A DNA stretch of 64,000 nucleotides, taken from positions 2,232,001-2,296,000 of the forward strand of contig NZ_PGER01000001.1 of assembly GCF_002797935.1 (NCBI RefSeq), read 5' to 3'. The translations under genes and the position numbers were made by a program. Shown here piece by piece: positions 50,468 to 60,355 of the stretch. Under the pieces are notes generated by a model that did not search any database, was not told where the DNA came from, and worked only from the letters and a program-made list of their open reading frames with translations. The first letter of the stretch is position 1; each line of letters begins with the position of its first letter. Origin of the DNA: Flavobacterium sp. 1 (GTDB lineage Bacteria > Bacteroidota > Bacteroidia > Flavobacteriales > Flavobacteriaceae).

Positions 50468-53365
50468 TTATTCTTTTATAAATGACTTATTTACAGTGTT
50501 ACCCCCTGTTTGAATGCTTAAAAAATAAACACCTTTAAGCAAATAACCGCAATTGTATGGAATATCGATTTTGCCTGCCTCATAAGTCTTGTCAGTAATA
50601 ACATCTAATTTATGTCCATTAATATCAAACAATAAAACGGTAACTTTTTCTTGTTGAGTTTGCATAAAGGAAATGGTTAAGTTTCCTTCTGTTGGATTTG
50701 GATAGATTTTTAAATCAAAGTCAAAATCAGCATTTACCTTAGAAGCAGCAATCTTTTTGGTTGTATTTGGAACAAATTCAATATAATCCAAAATACACGG
50801 TTCAGCTGAATTAACACGCGTCGCATAAATTTCAATGCTGTCACCATTAGCAACAGCTACATTGGAGATACTCTTCATATACCAACCAATACTTGTTGCA
50901 TTGCAATTCCACGACTGGTCAAGTTTTACAGTTGTACCTGTTTTAATAACAAGTCTAAAAGTTCCGCTGTAAGCAGTTGATTTATCATACCATGGAACAT
51001 TTATATTGTAATTACCTGTAGTTCCGTTAAATGTTGCAGCGCTTCCACGAACACCGCTTCCACCACTATATTTACCATTTCCTCCTGAAAATTGACTGGA
51101 TGGAAGGCCACTTATTCCATTTGATAAATTTGAATATCCCGATATAGCAGACAAATTTTCAAACTCTATGCGCGTTGTGGTGCCACCAGTTTGTATCAAG
51201 TTAAAATTTGCAGTAATACTTTGGTTTGCTGTCATGCTAACACCTATAGATGAAGTCGTTCCTAAAACAGTCGTTCCCGAAGTCCAATTTACAAACTGAT
51301 AACCAGTTGCTGCTGTTGCAGTTAAAGTAACACTTGTTCCACTAGCAAAAGTACCCGAAGATGGAGAAACCGATCCTGAACCTGTTGGTGTAACAGTAGT
51401 AGAAAGAGAATAAGTGCCAGTGCTATTCGTACATGCAGGCGTTGCAGCAAAAGCCATTTGTGCAGCTGTAAAATTTGTGAATGTTGTATTTATATCGATA
51501 TTGGAAGAGTCAGCAGCACCTTTACCGTCACAATCTGTTCTACCATTTCTCCAGTAAGGGAACTGCAAATAAACACCTGTGGTGGAACAACTGCCAATTT
51601 CGGCGTCGCCACCAACTACAACCGAACCACCATAATTTCCTGCAAATAACATCGCATTTCCTTTAATATTGGCCGTATTTCCAACCGACCCCCCTTCCAT
51701 CCATGCGTTTCCTTCAACTATTGCACTGCTTGATAAAGTTGCATTGTATACACATGCATTATCTCTAACAACAGCATTACCGCTAATAGTACCTCCATCA
51801 ACCATTGCATACCCATCTATACGGGCATTCCCCGAAATAGTACCACCTCTAACAACTGCATAAGGACCAACATATACTGTTGAAGCTACAGTAGCATTAT
51901 TGGATACCCATCCTCCACCGTTAGAATGTAAATGTCCATTTGTTTTAAGGAATGACCTAAAATCGGCAGCTGGCTGATATCCTTCTGGAGCTGCATTGGC
52001 AATTTTTAACTCATACGGATATCTTCTTTGTTTGGGATACCCCTCATCCATGTTGTAGTTTACATGTACTTTTGGTGCAGAGGACACTACTAGGAAAATA
52101 TTAGATTCCGTCGAAGTATCAAGAGTAAATGATGCTTCTCCATCAGAATTATACATGGGGCTGTAACGAGAGATTGTACCATCGGATTTTGTGGTTACAA
52201 AACCATACCTCCATCCGGCTTGGGTCGGATTTACCTCTGCGTGTCCTTTAAATTTAATAGTAACTTTCTTTTGAGTACCCGCACATGTTGGATATAACGG
52301 AATTACATTCATTCCATAATCTTGTGGAGCCCAGTCATTATTGGTATAATATTGGTCGGTTGTACCAGCTACTTTGGTAAGAAGAGTGTACTGTCTGCTA
52401 GTATAACGAGGCATATTATCTTTTATGCTTTTGTAAACTTTTCTGATTGTCATTCCAAAATTACTGGTCGTATTTATTTGAGAATTCCACTGAATAGGAT
52501 AATCAAATGCTGGCTGGCGTTGCGCATAACTCCAAAGATAATCGTCGAGTTGTTCCTGCGTAAAGCCTTTTAGTCTCTTTATAGTTTCCAGTGGATGTTC
52601 TTCATTTTTAGATTCGGCCCACATTCTTCTTGTGAAATCAAAACCCTCTTTTTCCTGAACATAATACATGAGATGAAAATTGGTATAATGATGTCGATTT
52701 GATGACCACATAAAATGCCTAGTCTGTATCCATCGGGTTAAAGTACCATCAATCTCTGACCATTGAGGGTAAGCTTGAGCACGCATAAAATTGGCATGGC
52801 CTTCAAAGAACGGACCTGCCCAATCATAACCCGTAAATGCAGTTCCATTACCAGGGTTTTCCTGAATATGCATCATCATCTGTAGCGTGTGGGCAAACTC
52901 ATGAGATAATGCCCCACCATCTCTGGTTGCCTCAGGGTGTACGAACATAGCACCGATGGTGTTACTAAACGAGCTGGCTTGTGCAAAAGCCTCCAACCGA
53001 GGATCAGTAGAATTCCAAGTATTCATCATCATAATAATAATTTTGTACTTGCCTAAATTGGTTGTAGGAGCATTGCTGACAAAATGCAAATCGGTTATGT
53101 ATCGCTTAAAAGTGTATTCAAGTGTATCGGCTACCGATTGAGGATTAAACCGTAAAGAGGCATCAGAATATGTAGATGGATTCGTACCAACTTTATCACC
53201 CCAGTAAAGCACAAAATTCGAAGACTCATATTTTCTAGAGTTTGATACTTTATTATAAAATTCATTATTTGGATCGCTCCATTCTGTGGGAGTAAAGAGC
53301 GTTTTCTGCGCAATTGCAAAATAACTGCAAAGAAAAAGGACGACTAGCAAAAACAGTTTTTTCAT
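50468..53365 (-). CDS. large T9SS-secreted protein, DUF6055 metallopeptidase-like
   Basis: 965 residues. Signal peptide (about 1-19). Residues 20-480 match DUF6055-type proteins with a zinc-peptidase-like site HEFAH (155-159) and a later Glu in FFEGHANFMRAQ. A left-handed beta-helix-like stretch follows (about 490-600; repeats such as GGTISGNARIDGYAMVDGGTISGNAVVRDNACV), then a Listeria-Bacteroides (InlB B-type) repeat (STTVTPTGSGSVSPSSGTFASG), a CBM-like jelly roll (RIEFENLSAISGYS ... CILDYIEFVP) and a type A sorting domain (KIYPNPTEGNLTISF ... KSFIKE). Possibly acts on glycoprotein or polysaccharide outside the cell (inference). Own terminator. Confidence 0.8.
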   Translation of the reverse strand: MKKLFLLVVLFLCSYFAIAQKTLFTPTEWSDPNNEFYNKVSNSRKYESSNFVLYWGDKVGTNPSTYSDASLRFNPQSVADTLEYTFKRYITDLHFVSNAPTTNLGKYKIIIMMMNTWNSTDPRLEAFAQASSFSNTIGAMFVHPEATRDGGALSHEFAHTLQMMMHIQENPGNGTAFTGYDWAGPFFEGHANFMRAQAYPQWSEIDGTLTRWIQTRHFMWSSNRHHYTNFHLMYYVQEKEGFDFTRRMWAESKNEEHPLETIKRLKGFTQEQLDDYLWSYAQRQPAFDYPIQWNSQINTTSNFGMTIRKVYKSIKDNMPRYTSRQYTLLTKVAGTTDQYYTNNDWAPQDYGMNVIPLYPTCAGTQKKVTIKFKGHAEVNPTQAGWRYGFVTTKSDGTISRYSPMYNSDGEASFTLDTSTESNIFLVVSSAPKVHVNYNMDEGYPKQRRYPYELKIANAAPEGYQPAADFRSFLKTNGHLHSNGGGWVSNNATVASTVYVGPYAVVRGGTISGNARIDGYAMVDGGTISGNAVVRDNACVYNATLSSSAIVEGNAWMEGGSVGNTANIKGNAMLFAGNYGGSVVVGGDAEIGSCSTTGVYLQFPYWRNGRTDCDGKGAADSSNIDINTTFTNFTAAQMAFAATPACTNSTGTYSLSTTVTPTGSGSVSPSSGTFASGTSVTLTATAATGYQFVNWTSGTTVLGTTSSIGVSMTANQSITANFNLIQTGGTTTRIEFENLSAISGYSNLSNGISGLPSSQFSGGNGKYSGGSGVRGSAATFNGTTGNYNINVPWYDKSTAYSGTFRLVIKTGTTVKLDQSWNCNATSIGWYMKSISNVAVANGDSIEIYATRVNSAEPCILDYIEFVPNTTKKIAASKVNADFDFDLKIYPNPTEGNLTISFMQTQQEKVTVLLFDINGHKLDVITDKTYEAGKIDIPYNCGYLLKGVYFLSIQTGGNTVNKSFIKE

Positions 53366-53579
53366 AGTATATCTATTTATTAGTTACGAACATAAAGTTC
53401 TTTGTAAATATAAATATTTAATTGTCATTTTTATAAGACAATATTAACCATATTTAATACTATTTTACTTAATTTCATTAGTTATACTGAAAAAACCTGT
53501 CAAATTGACCGCCACTTTCCAATTCAAATTGATCACCTAATTTTGGGCTAAATTGATTGTTAAAAACTACTGACTTTTC

Positions 53580-53840
53580 ATGTTGTTGAAACCATACATT
53601 CGTTTAAAAAAAACGGATTATAACAAACAAAGTAACAGACATGAGAAAATTAGAAAAGTAATTAAATTCTATTGTGATGAAAAGAGTAAACTATTCATAA
53701 GCAGTTATTTATCCCTTTCCAGGAATACGGCAAAGAAGTATATTTCTTTATCTGAAGTTCTCGGATTATTAACAGAAACAGGTAACCTTGTTGTTGGAGA
53801 AGAAATTAAACTATATTTTGATATTCAGGCAAATCATTAA
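53580..53840 (+). pseudogene. IS21-type transposase (IstA) N-terminal fragment
   Basis: 86 codons. IRKVIKFYCDEKSKLFISSYLSLSRNTAKKYISLSEVLGL matches the IstA N-terminal helix-turn-helix (KLRxVLxFYxxGxSxxxISxxLxLSRNTVKKY). The rest of IstA and IstB are missing and the frame ends after 86 residues (LYFDIQANH). A remnant; it could still bind DNA if expressed. Confidence 0.65.
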
Positions 53841-54062
53841 CACCATTTTTTAAAGAACGTATTAGCACAAGTGCATCTTTAGACGTGGCAAAGCCAAATT
53901 TGGAAATTAATCGATGGAAATCTAAACCTTCATTTCTTTTTTAGAATTAAGAAAGTTCCATCGATAAAATCCTCTTCATTATATACAAAATAACGGCAGA
54001 CTTCTACTTCATTATTATATCCTTCCCTTTAATCATTTCTTTGGACTATAAAATTCAAAGAA
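53841..54062. other. intergenic region with a 10-bp inverted repeat
   Basis: 222 bases. ATCGATGGAA (53910-53919) is inverted at 53956-53965 (TTCCATCGAT) with a 36-base loop. The efflux operon promoter must lie here, but no good match to the Bacteroidota consensus is seen. Possible IS21 end, not confirmed. Confidence 0.35.
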
Positions 54063-55382
54063 ATGAAAAAAATAATCATAACAATGCTGATACTTTTCCA
54101 AGTAGGTCTCGTTACGGCACAGGAAGAAAAACCAAAAATATGGAGTTTAGAAGATTGCATTTCATACGCAATCAAAAATAACATTACGGTAAAGCAAGCA
54201 CAGCTTACTGAGAACAGTGCCGAAATTAATTACAAACAATCCAAATATGAACGTTTGCCAAGCATAACTGCAAATGCTTCGCAAAGTATGAATAACGGGA
54301 GCAGTATTGACCCCATTACAAGCAGTTATGTTACCCAATTGGTTCATTCAACAAGTGCTGGAGTAAATGCTTCGCTAACTTTGTTCAAAGGCAATTACAT
54401 CAACAATACGATTAAGCAGAACGAGCTTTTAGTAAAACAAAACGAGTTCTTTGTTTCCGAAGCAAAAAACAATGTCCTTTTGAGCGTGGCACAAGCCTAT
54501 CTGCAAGCTCTTTATTACAAAGAAGGCATTGAAGTTTCTAAAAACATTATTGCTTCTTCCAAAGAACAGCTTAATCAAATGAATACCAAATACAAAGCGG
54601 GTTCCGTTGCTGGAATAGACGCAGCCAATTTGGAAACCCAGCTCAAAAATGACGAAGTAACTCTGATTACGGTACAAAACAACTACCGTCAACAACTTAT
54701 CGCCTTAAAACAACTATTAGAATTAAACCCTGAAGATTCCTTTGATATTGCAGCAACAAAATTAACTACTGAACAATTTGCAATTCCCGAATTAAAAAAA
54801 GTATACAGTTATGCTTCCGAAAATCTTCCTGAAATAAAAAGTGCAGCCATTCAAACTTCAATTAAAGAGCTCGAATTATCCAAAGCAAAATCAGGCTATT
54901 TACCCACATTGAGTTTAAACGCCGGATTAAATTCGGGATATACCAACACGCAGCCTTATAATTTCATTAATCAATTTGATGGAAATTTTTACCAAAGCGT
55001 GGGACTGTCCTTAAGCATTCCAATTTTTAGCAAATACCAAAACAAAGCGAAAATCGAAAATACCAAAATTGAAATTGAAAACTCCAAACTTTCAGTTCAA
55101 TCCGCAAATAAACAATTGTATCTAAAAATTGAAAGTGCCTGGCAAAATGCAATTTCGAGCCAAAGCCAGATGGAAGCCGCTATTGCATTGAAAAACTCTT
55201 CAAAATTGGCATACGATATGTCCCTAAAAAAATCAGAATTGGGAGCATTAAGTTCAACCGATTTACTGGTGAGTAAAAACACTTATCTCAATGCAGAACA
55301 AACTTATTTACAAGCAAAATTATCACTGGCATTATACTATCAGCTGCTTCAATTTTATCAAGGAAACCAAATTCAAATTTAA
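54063..55382 (+). CDS. TolC-family outer membrane efflux protein
   Basis: 439 residues. Signal peptide (about 1-19, ending LVTAQ), then the duplicated TolC helical repeat: CISYAIKNNITVKQAQLTENSAEINYKQSKYERLPSITA and the C-terminal SKLAYDMSLKKSELGALSSTDLLVSKNTYLNAE. Forms the outer-membrane channel of the MacAB-type pump encoded just downstream. First gene of the operon, 11 bases before the adaptor gene. Confidence 0.92.
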   Translation: MKKIIITMLILFQVGLVTAQEEKPKIWSLEDCISYAIKNNITVKQAQLTENSAEINYKQSKYERLPSITANASQSMNNGSSIDPITSSYVTQLVHSTSAGVNASLTLFKGNYINNTIKQNELLVKQNEFFVSEAKNNVLLSVAQAYLQALYYKEGIEVSKNIIASSKEQLNQMNTKYKAGSVAGIDAANLETQLKNDEVTLITVQNNYRQQLIALKQLLELNPEDSFDIAATKLTTEQFAIPELKKVYSYASENLPEIKSAAIQTSIKELELSKAKSGYLPTLSLNAGLNSGYTNTQPYNFINQFDGNFYQSVGLSLSIPIFSKYQNKAKIENTKIEIENSKLSVQSANKQLYLKIESAWQNAISSQSQMEAAIALKNSSKLAYDMSLKKSELGALSSTDLLVSKNTYLNAEQTYLQAKLSLALYYQLLQFYQGNQIQI

Positions 55383-55393
55383 ATCTAACAGTC

Positions 55394-56599
55394 ATGAATA
55401 AAAAAACAAAAATAATTCTAGCTTTTGCTTTTATAGCAATAGCCATTGGCACAGCCATCTTTGCTTTTACCAACAAAGAAGCAGTACTTCAAATCGAAAC
55501 GGTACAAGTTAAAAAAGGAAATATCAGCAATGTGATCACTGCAACAGGAACTATTGAAGCTACAAAACAAGTGGAAGTTGGAACACAAGTTTCCGGCGTG
55601 GTTCAAAAAATTTATGTAGATTACAATTCTACCGTAAAAGCAGGTCAGCTTATTGCCGAACTAGACAAAGAAAACCTTCTGGAAATATTACAGCAGGCAA
55701 AATCAGCCTATAATGTTGCTTTGCAGGATCAAAATTACAAACAAGTCATTTACGACAGACAGTATTCGCTTTTAAAAGCCAATGTCATCAGTAAAGCCGA
55801 TTATCAAGAAGCGCTTTTTAACTTAAATACTGCGAAAGGTACAGCTCAACAACAAAATTCGAACTTACGAAAAGCACAGACAAATTTGGGTTATGCCAAT
55901 ATTTATTCGCCAATTGATGGTGTTGTCCTTTCCAAAGCTGTTGACGAAGGACAAACCGTAGCTGCAAGTTACAGCACTCCTACCCTTTTTACCATTGCAA
56001 AAGATTTAAAGGAAATGCAGGTCGAAGCCAATGTTGATGAAGCCGACATCGGCAGCGTGAAAGAAGGTCAGAGAGTAACGTTCATGGTAGATGCATATCC
56101 TGATGAAGAATTTTCAGGTTCCGTAACTCAAGTGCGTTTGAATTCAACCGTAACTTCAAATGTAGTGACTTACACTGTAATCATAAGAGCCGATAATCCT
56201 GAAGAAAAATTAAAACCGGGACTTACAGCTACTGTATCCATTTTCACAATGGAATTAAAAGATGTCCTGACTCTGGAAGCAAAAGCATTTTCTTTTGAAC
56301 CCGATATGAACTTGGTAACCCAATACATTACGGATAAAAAAGGAACTGCATCAGAACAAAAATTAGCTCTAACACCTTCAAAAGATAAAAATTCCAAAAC
56401 CATTTGGGTAAAAGACAACAGCGGAATCCATCAGCAAAAAATTACCGTAGGCAGGAACGATGGAATTAATTATGAAATAATCAGCGGTTTGACAAAAGGG
56501 AACGAAGTGGTAACTGCTTTGAAAAATGAACAAGCAGTAACTGGAACATCTGAAAACTCTTCCAGCCCATTTATGCCAAAACCACCTGGAAAAAAATAA
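55394..56599 (+). CDS. MacA-type periplasmic adaptor protein
   Basis: 401 residues. One N-terminal membrane anchor (about 7-27), barrel-sandwich hybrid (ATGTIEATKQVEVGTQVSGVVQKIYVDYNSTVKAGQLIAELD), a coiled-coil hairpin with about 85 residues, its lipoyl return (IYSPIDGVVLSKAVDEGQTVAAS), beta-barrel (GSVKEGQRVTFMVDAYPDEEFSGSV) and membrane-proximal domain. Connects the ABC transporter to TolC. The gene stop is 3 bases before the ATPase gene. Confidence 0.92.
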   Translation: MNKKTKIILAFAFIAIAIGTAIFAFTNKEAVLQIETVQVKKGNISNVITATGTIEATKQVEVGTQVSGVVQKIYVDYNSTVKAGQLIAELDKENLLEILQQAKSAYNVALQDQNYKQVIYDRQYSLLKANVISKADYQEALFNLNTAKGTAQQQNSNLRKAQTNLGYANIYSPIDGVVLSKAVDEGQTVAASYSTPTLFTIAKDLKEMQVEANVDEADIGSVKEGQRVTFMVDAYPDEEFSGSVTQVRLNSTVTSNVVTYTVIIRADNPEEKLKPGLTATVSIFTMELKDVLTLEAKAFSFEPDMNLVTQYITDKKGTASEQKLALTPSKDKNSKTIWVKDNSGIHQQKITVGRNDGINYEIISGLTKGNEVVTALKNEQAVTGTSENSSSPFMPKPPGKK

Positions 56600-56602
56600 G
56601 TC

Positions 56603-57346
56603 ATGAAAACAAAAATTATAAATATTCAGGATTTAAAACGAGAGTTTAAAATGGGCGACGAGATTGTACGCGCCATTAAAGGAATTTCGTTTTCTATTGA
56701 AGAAGGAGAATTCGTGACTATCATGGGTTCTTCAGGTTCTGGGAAATCAACTTTGCTCAATATTTTGGGCTGTCTTGACCAGCCATCTTCAGGACTTTAT
56801 GAAATTGACGAAACTTCTGTTCGAAACTTAGATAAAAACCAATTGGCAAAAATCAGAAACGAAAAAATTGGTTTTATTTTTCAGTCCTATAATCTTCTGC
56901 CAAGAACAACGGCTATAGAAAATGCAGAGCTCCCTTTGCTTTACAACCGAAAAATTCAAGCACAGGAAAGACGCCAAAAAGCAATTGCTTCTTTGGATCT
57001 TGTGGGGCTGTCGGAACGTTTACATCATACCCCAAGCCAGCTTTCGGGCGGACAGCAGCAGCGTGTCGCCATTGCAAGGTCGCTGGTAAATGACCCAGTT
57101 GTGATTCTGGCCGATGAAGCCACAGGAAATTTAGACACCCGAACTTCGTATGAAATCATGGTGCTTTTCCAGAAACTAAATGCAGAAGGAAAAACGATTG
57201 TATTTGTAACTCACGAACCTGATATTGCTTTATTCAGCGGACGGACAATTGTTTTGAAAGACGGACACATTATCAAGGATTACAAAAACGAGAACATTCT
57301 AAATGCTGCCGAAGCAATAAAAAACATGGGAAATGACAACGATTAA
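56603..57346 (+). CDS. ABC transporter ATP-binding protein (MacB ATPase type)
   Basis: 247 residues. Walker A GSSGSGKST (about residues 42-50), Q-loop in FIFQSYNLLPRTTAIEN, signature LSGGQQQRVAIARSL (from about 147), Walker B VILADEAT, H-loop VFVTHEPD. In Bacteroidota the MacB ATPase and permease are often encoded by separate genes, as here. Powers export with the permease 21 bases downstream. Confidence 0.93.
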   Translation: MKTKIINIQDLKREFKMGDEIVRAIKGISFSIEEGEFVTIMGSSGSGKSTLLNILGCLDQPSSGLYEIDETSVRNLDKNQLAKIRNEKIGFIFQSYNLLPRTTAIENAELPLLYNRKIQAQERRQKAIASLDLVGLSERLHHTPSQLSGGQQQRVAIARSLVNDPVVILADEATGNLDTRTSYEIMVLFQKLNAEGKTIVFVTHEPDIALFSGRTIVLKDGHIIKDYKNENILNAAEAIKNMGNDND

Positions 57347-57367
57347 CCGCACTAAAAAACATAAATT

Positions 57368-58585
57368 ATGAATCTTTCCGGTTTATTAAAAATAGCACTC
57401 AAAGCACTTCAGATTAACAAAATGAGAGCTTTTCTGACGATGCTCGGAATTATTATCGGTGTTGCTTCGGTCATAGCCATGCTCGCTATTGGTGAAGGTT
57501 CCAAAGAGAGCATCAAATCGCAAATTTCCAGTATGGGATCTAATATGCTTACCATTCGCCCTGGAGCGGGAATGCAGGGCGGCGTGAGAATGGACGTGAG
57601 TTCTATGCAGACATTGACAATCAAAGATCTAGAATCGATTCAAAAAAACGGAACTTTAGTAGAAAACACCTCTCCAGTAGTAAACGGCAACGGTCATGCC
57701 ATAAAAGGTTCCAAAAACTGGCCGACATCTATTTATGGTGTGGCTCCAAACTATTTAAAAGTAAGGGTTTTGACCGTTCAAGACGGTACAATGTTTACAG
57801 ATGAAGACGTAAAAGCTTCCGCAAAAGTAGCCGTTATCGGTAAAACAATTGTTGAAAATTTATTTAGTGCTGGTGAAAACCCAATTGGAGCAACCATCCG
57901 TTTCAATAAAATTCCGTTTAAAGTTATAGGTGTCCTTTCGGAAAAAGGAGAAAATACTTTTGGGCAAGACCAGGACGATGTAATTTTAGCACCTTATACA
58001 GCTGTTCAAAAAAGAGTGCTCGCCATAACCTATCTGCAATCCATCGCTACTTCATCAAAAAGTGAAGATAAAGCCCCAGAAGCTGTCGAGGAAGTTTCAA
58101 AAATTCTGAGAGAAAACCATAAGCTGGTAAACACTGATGATGATTTTAATGTATTTTCGCAACAAGAGCTAATCTCCATGTTCAGCTCTACGAGCGAAAT
58201 GATGACGTTACTTTTGGTCGCCATTGCAGGGATTTCCCTTTTGATTGGCGGAATCGGAATTATGAATATCATGTATGTTTCAGTTAAGGAAAGAACCCGT
58301 GAAATTGGTTTAAGAATGGCCGTGGGAGGCACAGGAAGAGATATTTTGATGCAATTTTTGACCGAAGCCATTATTATCAGTATTACAGGTGGAATAATTG
58401 GAGTAACTTTAGGCTTGTTTTCGACTGTTTTTATTGCAAAAGTTTTAAATTGGCCAACAAGCGTCACCTTGTTTTCCATATTACTATCATTTGCGGTTTG
58501 TGCCATAACCGGAATATTTTTCGGATGGTATCCTGCAAGAAAAGCAGCAACCCTAGATCCTATAAACGCTTTACGTTATGAATGA
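57368..58585 (+). CDS. MacB-type ABC transporter permease
   Basis: 405 residues. TM1 with KMRAFLTMLGIIIGVASVIAMLAIGEGSKESI, a periplasmic MacB_PCD domain of about 200 residues (SMGSNMLTIRPGAGM; GTMFTDEDVKASAKVAVIGKTIVENLF), then FtsX-type membrane part with GISLLIGGIGIMNIMYVSVKERTREIGLRMAVG and GWYPARKAATLDPINALRYE at the end. A mechanotransmission type exporter of peptides, macrolides or lipids. The stop overlaps the histidine kinase start by 8 bases. Confidence 0.93.
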   Translation: MNLSGLLKIALKALQINKMRAFLTMLGIIIGVASVIAMLAIGEGSKESIKSQISSMGSNMLTIRPGAGMQGGVRMDVSSMQTLTIKDLESIQKNGTLVENTSPVVNGNGHAIKGSKNWPTSIYGVAPNYLKVRVLTVQDGTMFTDEDVKASAKVAVIGKTIVENLFSAGENPIGATIRFNKIPFKVIGVLSEKGENTFGQDQDDVILAPYTAVQKRVLAITYLQSIATSSKSEDKAPEAVEEVSKILRENHKLVNTDDDFNVFSQQELISMFSSTSEMMTLLLVAIAGISLLIGGIGIMNIMYVSVKERTREIGLRMAVGGTGRDILMQFLTEAIIISITGGIIGVTLGLFSTVFIAKVLNWPTSVTLFSILLSFAVCAITGIFFGWYPARKAATLDPINALRYE

Positions 58586-59621
58586 TTTTATAAAAAACAA
58601 CCGCCTATTCACAGCCTTTACACACGTTTTGGTTTGGGCGGTTTTATTTAGCCTGCCCTATCTTTTATCCTCAGGACAATCCTTTGATTTACACAAAATA
58701 ATAGAACATTCCTGGATTCCCTTGGCTTTTTATGCGGTTATTTTTTATCTGAATTATTTCTTTTTAATAGATGGTTTTCTGCTCAAAAGGAAAGTGATTC
58801 TTTATTTCATCGTTAATGCGCTGCTAATCGCTTTCTTTATTTGGCTGAAATTCCAGCTTCGTGATTTTTTTATGGAGGAAGATCAAAATGACATGCCAAA
58901 AATTGATTTTCCGCCAAAAAGATTCTTTATTTATATTGACACACTTTCTCTTATCATTCCGCTGATTTTTTCAATCACTTTGCGCATTTATGAACGCTGG
59001 GTTAAAACCGAAGCCGAAAAAAAAGAATCGAAGAATACCCAATTGGAGTCAGAATTACAGCATTTGAAATACCAGCTGCAACCTCATTTTTTCTTTAATT
59101 CGCTGAACAATATTTATTCATTGGTTGATATTTCGCCCAAAAAAGCAAAGGAAACCATCCACAGTTTGAGTATTTTAATGCGGTATCTTCTATACGAATC
59201 CAATGTTGAAAAAGTTAGCCTCAAAAAAGAAATCGAGTTTATGAAACAATACATTGAATTGATGGATTTGAGAACATCAGAAAAAACGATTGTCAAAGCC
59301 GATTTTCCTGTTATCACCGAAGATTTGCAAGTAGCACCGCTTCTGTTTATTTCATTGATTGAAAACGCTTTCAAACATGGCGTTTCGGCAGTTAAATACT
59401 CAAATATTTATTTTTCAATGCAAATAGACGGACAAAAAATAAGGTTTGAAACCAAAAATAATAATTTCAAAAAGAACGATTTGGACAAAAGCGGTTCTGG
59501 AATCGGGCTGAAAAATATTAAAAAAAGACTGGAATTATTATATCCTGAAAAACATCTTTTTAAAATTCAGGAATCCGATGAACTTTTTACCGCACAATTG
59601 GAAATTAATACGCAGAAATAA
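58578..59621 (+). CDS. LytS-type sensor histidine kinase
   Basis: 347 residues. Four membrane helices in residues 12-145, then a short coiled coil, the His_kinase domain (YQLQPHFFFNSLNNIYSLVD with H170) and the HATPase (SLIENAFKHGVSA; GSGIGLKNIKKRLELLY). LytS-type kinases sense membrane or cell-surface signals through their helices. The gene overlaps the permease stop by 8 bases and the LytTR gene by one base, so it is translationally tied to the pump. Confidence 0.92.
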   Translation: MNDFIKNNRLFTAFTHVLVWAVLFSLPYLLSSGQSFDLHKIIEHSWIPLAFYAVIFYLNYFFLIDGFLLKRKVILYFIVNALLIAFFIWLKFQLRDFFMEEDQNDMPKIDFPPKRFFIYIDTLSLIIPLIFSITLRIYERWVKTEAEKKESKNTQLESELQHLKYQLQPHFFFNSLNNIYSLVDISPKKAKETIHSLSILMRYLLYESNVEKVSLKKEIEFMKQYIELMDLRTSEKTIVKADFPVITEDLQVAPLLFISLIENAFKHGVSAVKYSNIYFSMQIDGQKIRFETKNNNFKKNDLDKSGSGIGLKNIKKRLELLYPEKHLFKIQESDELFTAQLEINTQK

Positions 59622-60355
59622 TGGCTATACAGGAAAACAAAATCAGCTGTATTATTGTAGATGACGAACCATTTGCATTGGAACTTATTCAAAATTACGT
59701 TTCCAAAACGCCATTTCTGGAATTAAAAGGAAAATGCAGCAATGCCTTTGATGCTTTAGAATTATTAAATACCGAAAAAATCGATTTGGTTTTCCTAGAT
59801 ATCCAAATGCCCGAATTATCAGGACTGGAACTTTCAAAAACGATTTCAAAAGAAACCAAAATCATTTTCACCACAGCATTCAGTGAATATGCGCTTGATG
59901 GTTTCAAGGCCGATGCCTTAGATTATTTGATGAAACCGTTCAATTTTGAAGAGTTTTATAACGCTGCCGCAAAAGCCAAAGAATGGTTTGCATTGAAAAG
60001 AAAAGAAACTCCGGAAAATCCCAAAAACGCCGATTTTATTTTTGTGAAATCCGAATACAAACAGTTGAAAATCAATTTTTATGAAGTGCTGTATTTTGAA
60101 GGATTGAAAGATTACATCAAAATCTGGCTCGTGAATCAGCCCAAAGCCATACTAACTTTAATGAGTTTAAAATCATTGGAAGAAGAATTACCCAAATCCA
60201 AATTCATGAGAATCCACCGTTCTTTCATCGTAGCTTTGGACAAGATTGAAGAAATAGAACGAAACCAAGTTATCATCAACAAACAGCGGATTACTGTCGC
60301 CGAACAATACAAAAACAAATTCCAGCAATTCATCAGTAAAAATTCTATTCATTAG
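59621..60355 (+). CDS. LytTR-type response regulator
   Basis: 244 residues. Receiver with VDDEP, phospho-acceptor D60 (DLVFLDIQMPELSG) and LMKPFNF; LytTR DNA-binding domain with FIFVKSEYKQLKINFYEVLYFEGLKDYIKIWL and FMRIHRSFIVALDKIEEI. LytTR proteins bind direct repeats upstream of their targets; the likely target is this same efflux operon (inference). Starts at the kinase stop with a one-base overlap. Confidence 0.93.
   Translation: MAIQENKISCIIVDDEPFALELIQNYVSKTPFLELKGKCSNAFDALELLNTEKIDLVFLDIQMPELSGLELSKTISKETKIIFTTAFSEYALDGFKADALDYLMKPFNFEEFYNAAAKAKEWFALKRKETPENPKNADFIFVKSEYKQLKINFYEVLYFEGLKDYIKIWLVNQPKAILTLMSLKSLEEELPKSKFMRIHRSFIVALDKIEEIERNQVIINKQRITVAEQYKNKFQQFISKNSIH

Noticed and set aside
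53940-54025. 31-codon minus-strand reading frame (ending DFIDGTFLILKKK) before the TolC gene
   Set aside because: No start codon and no recognised family; possible remnant but unsupported.
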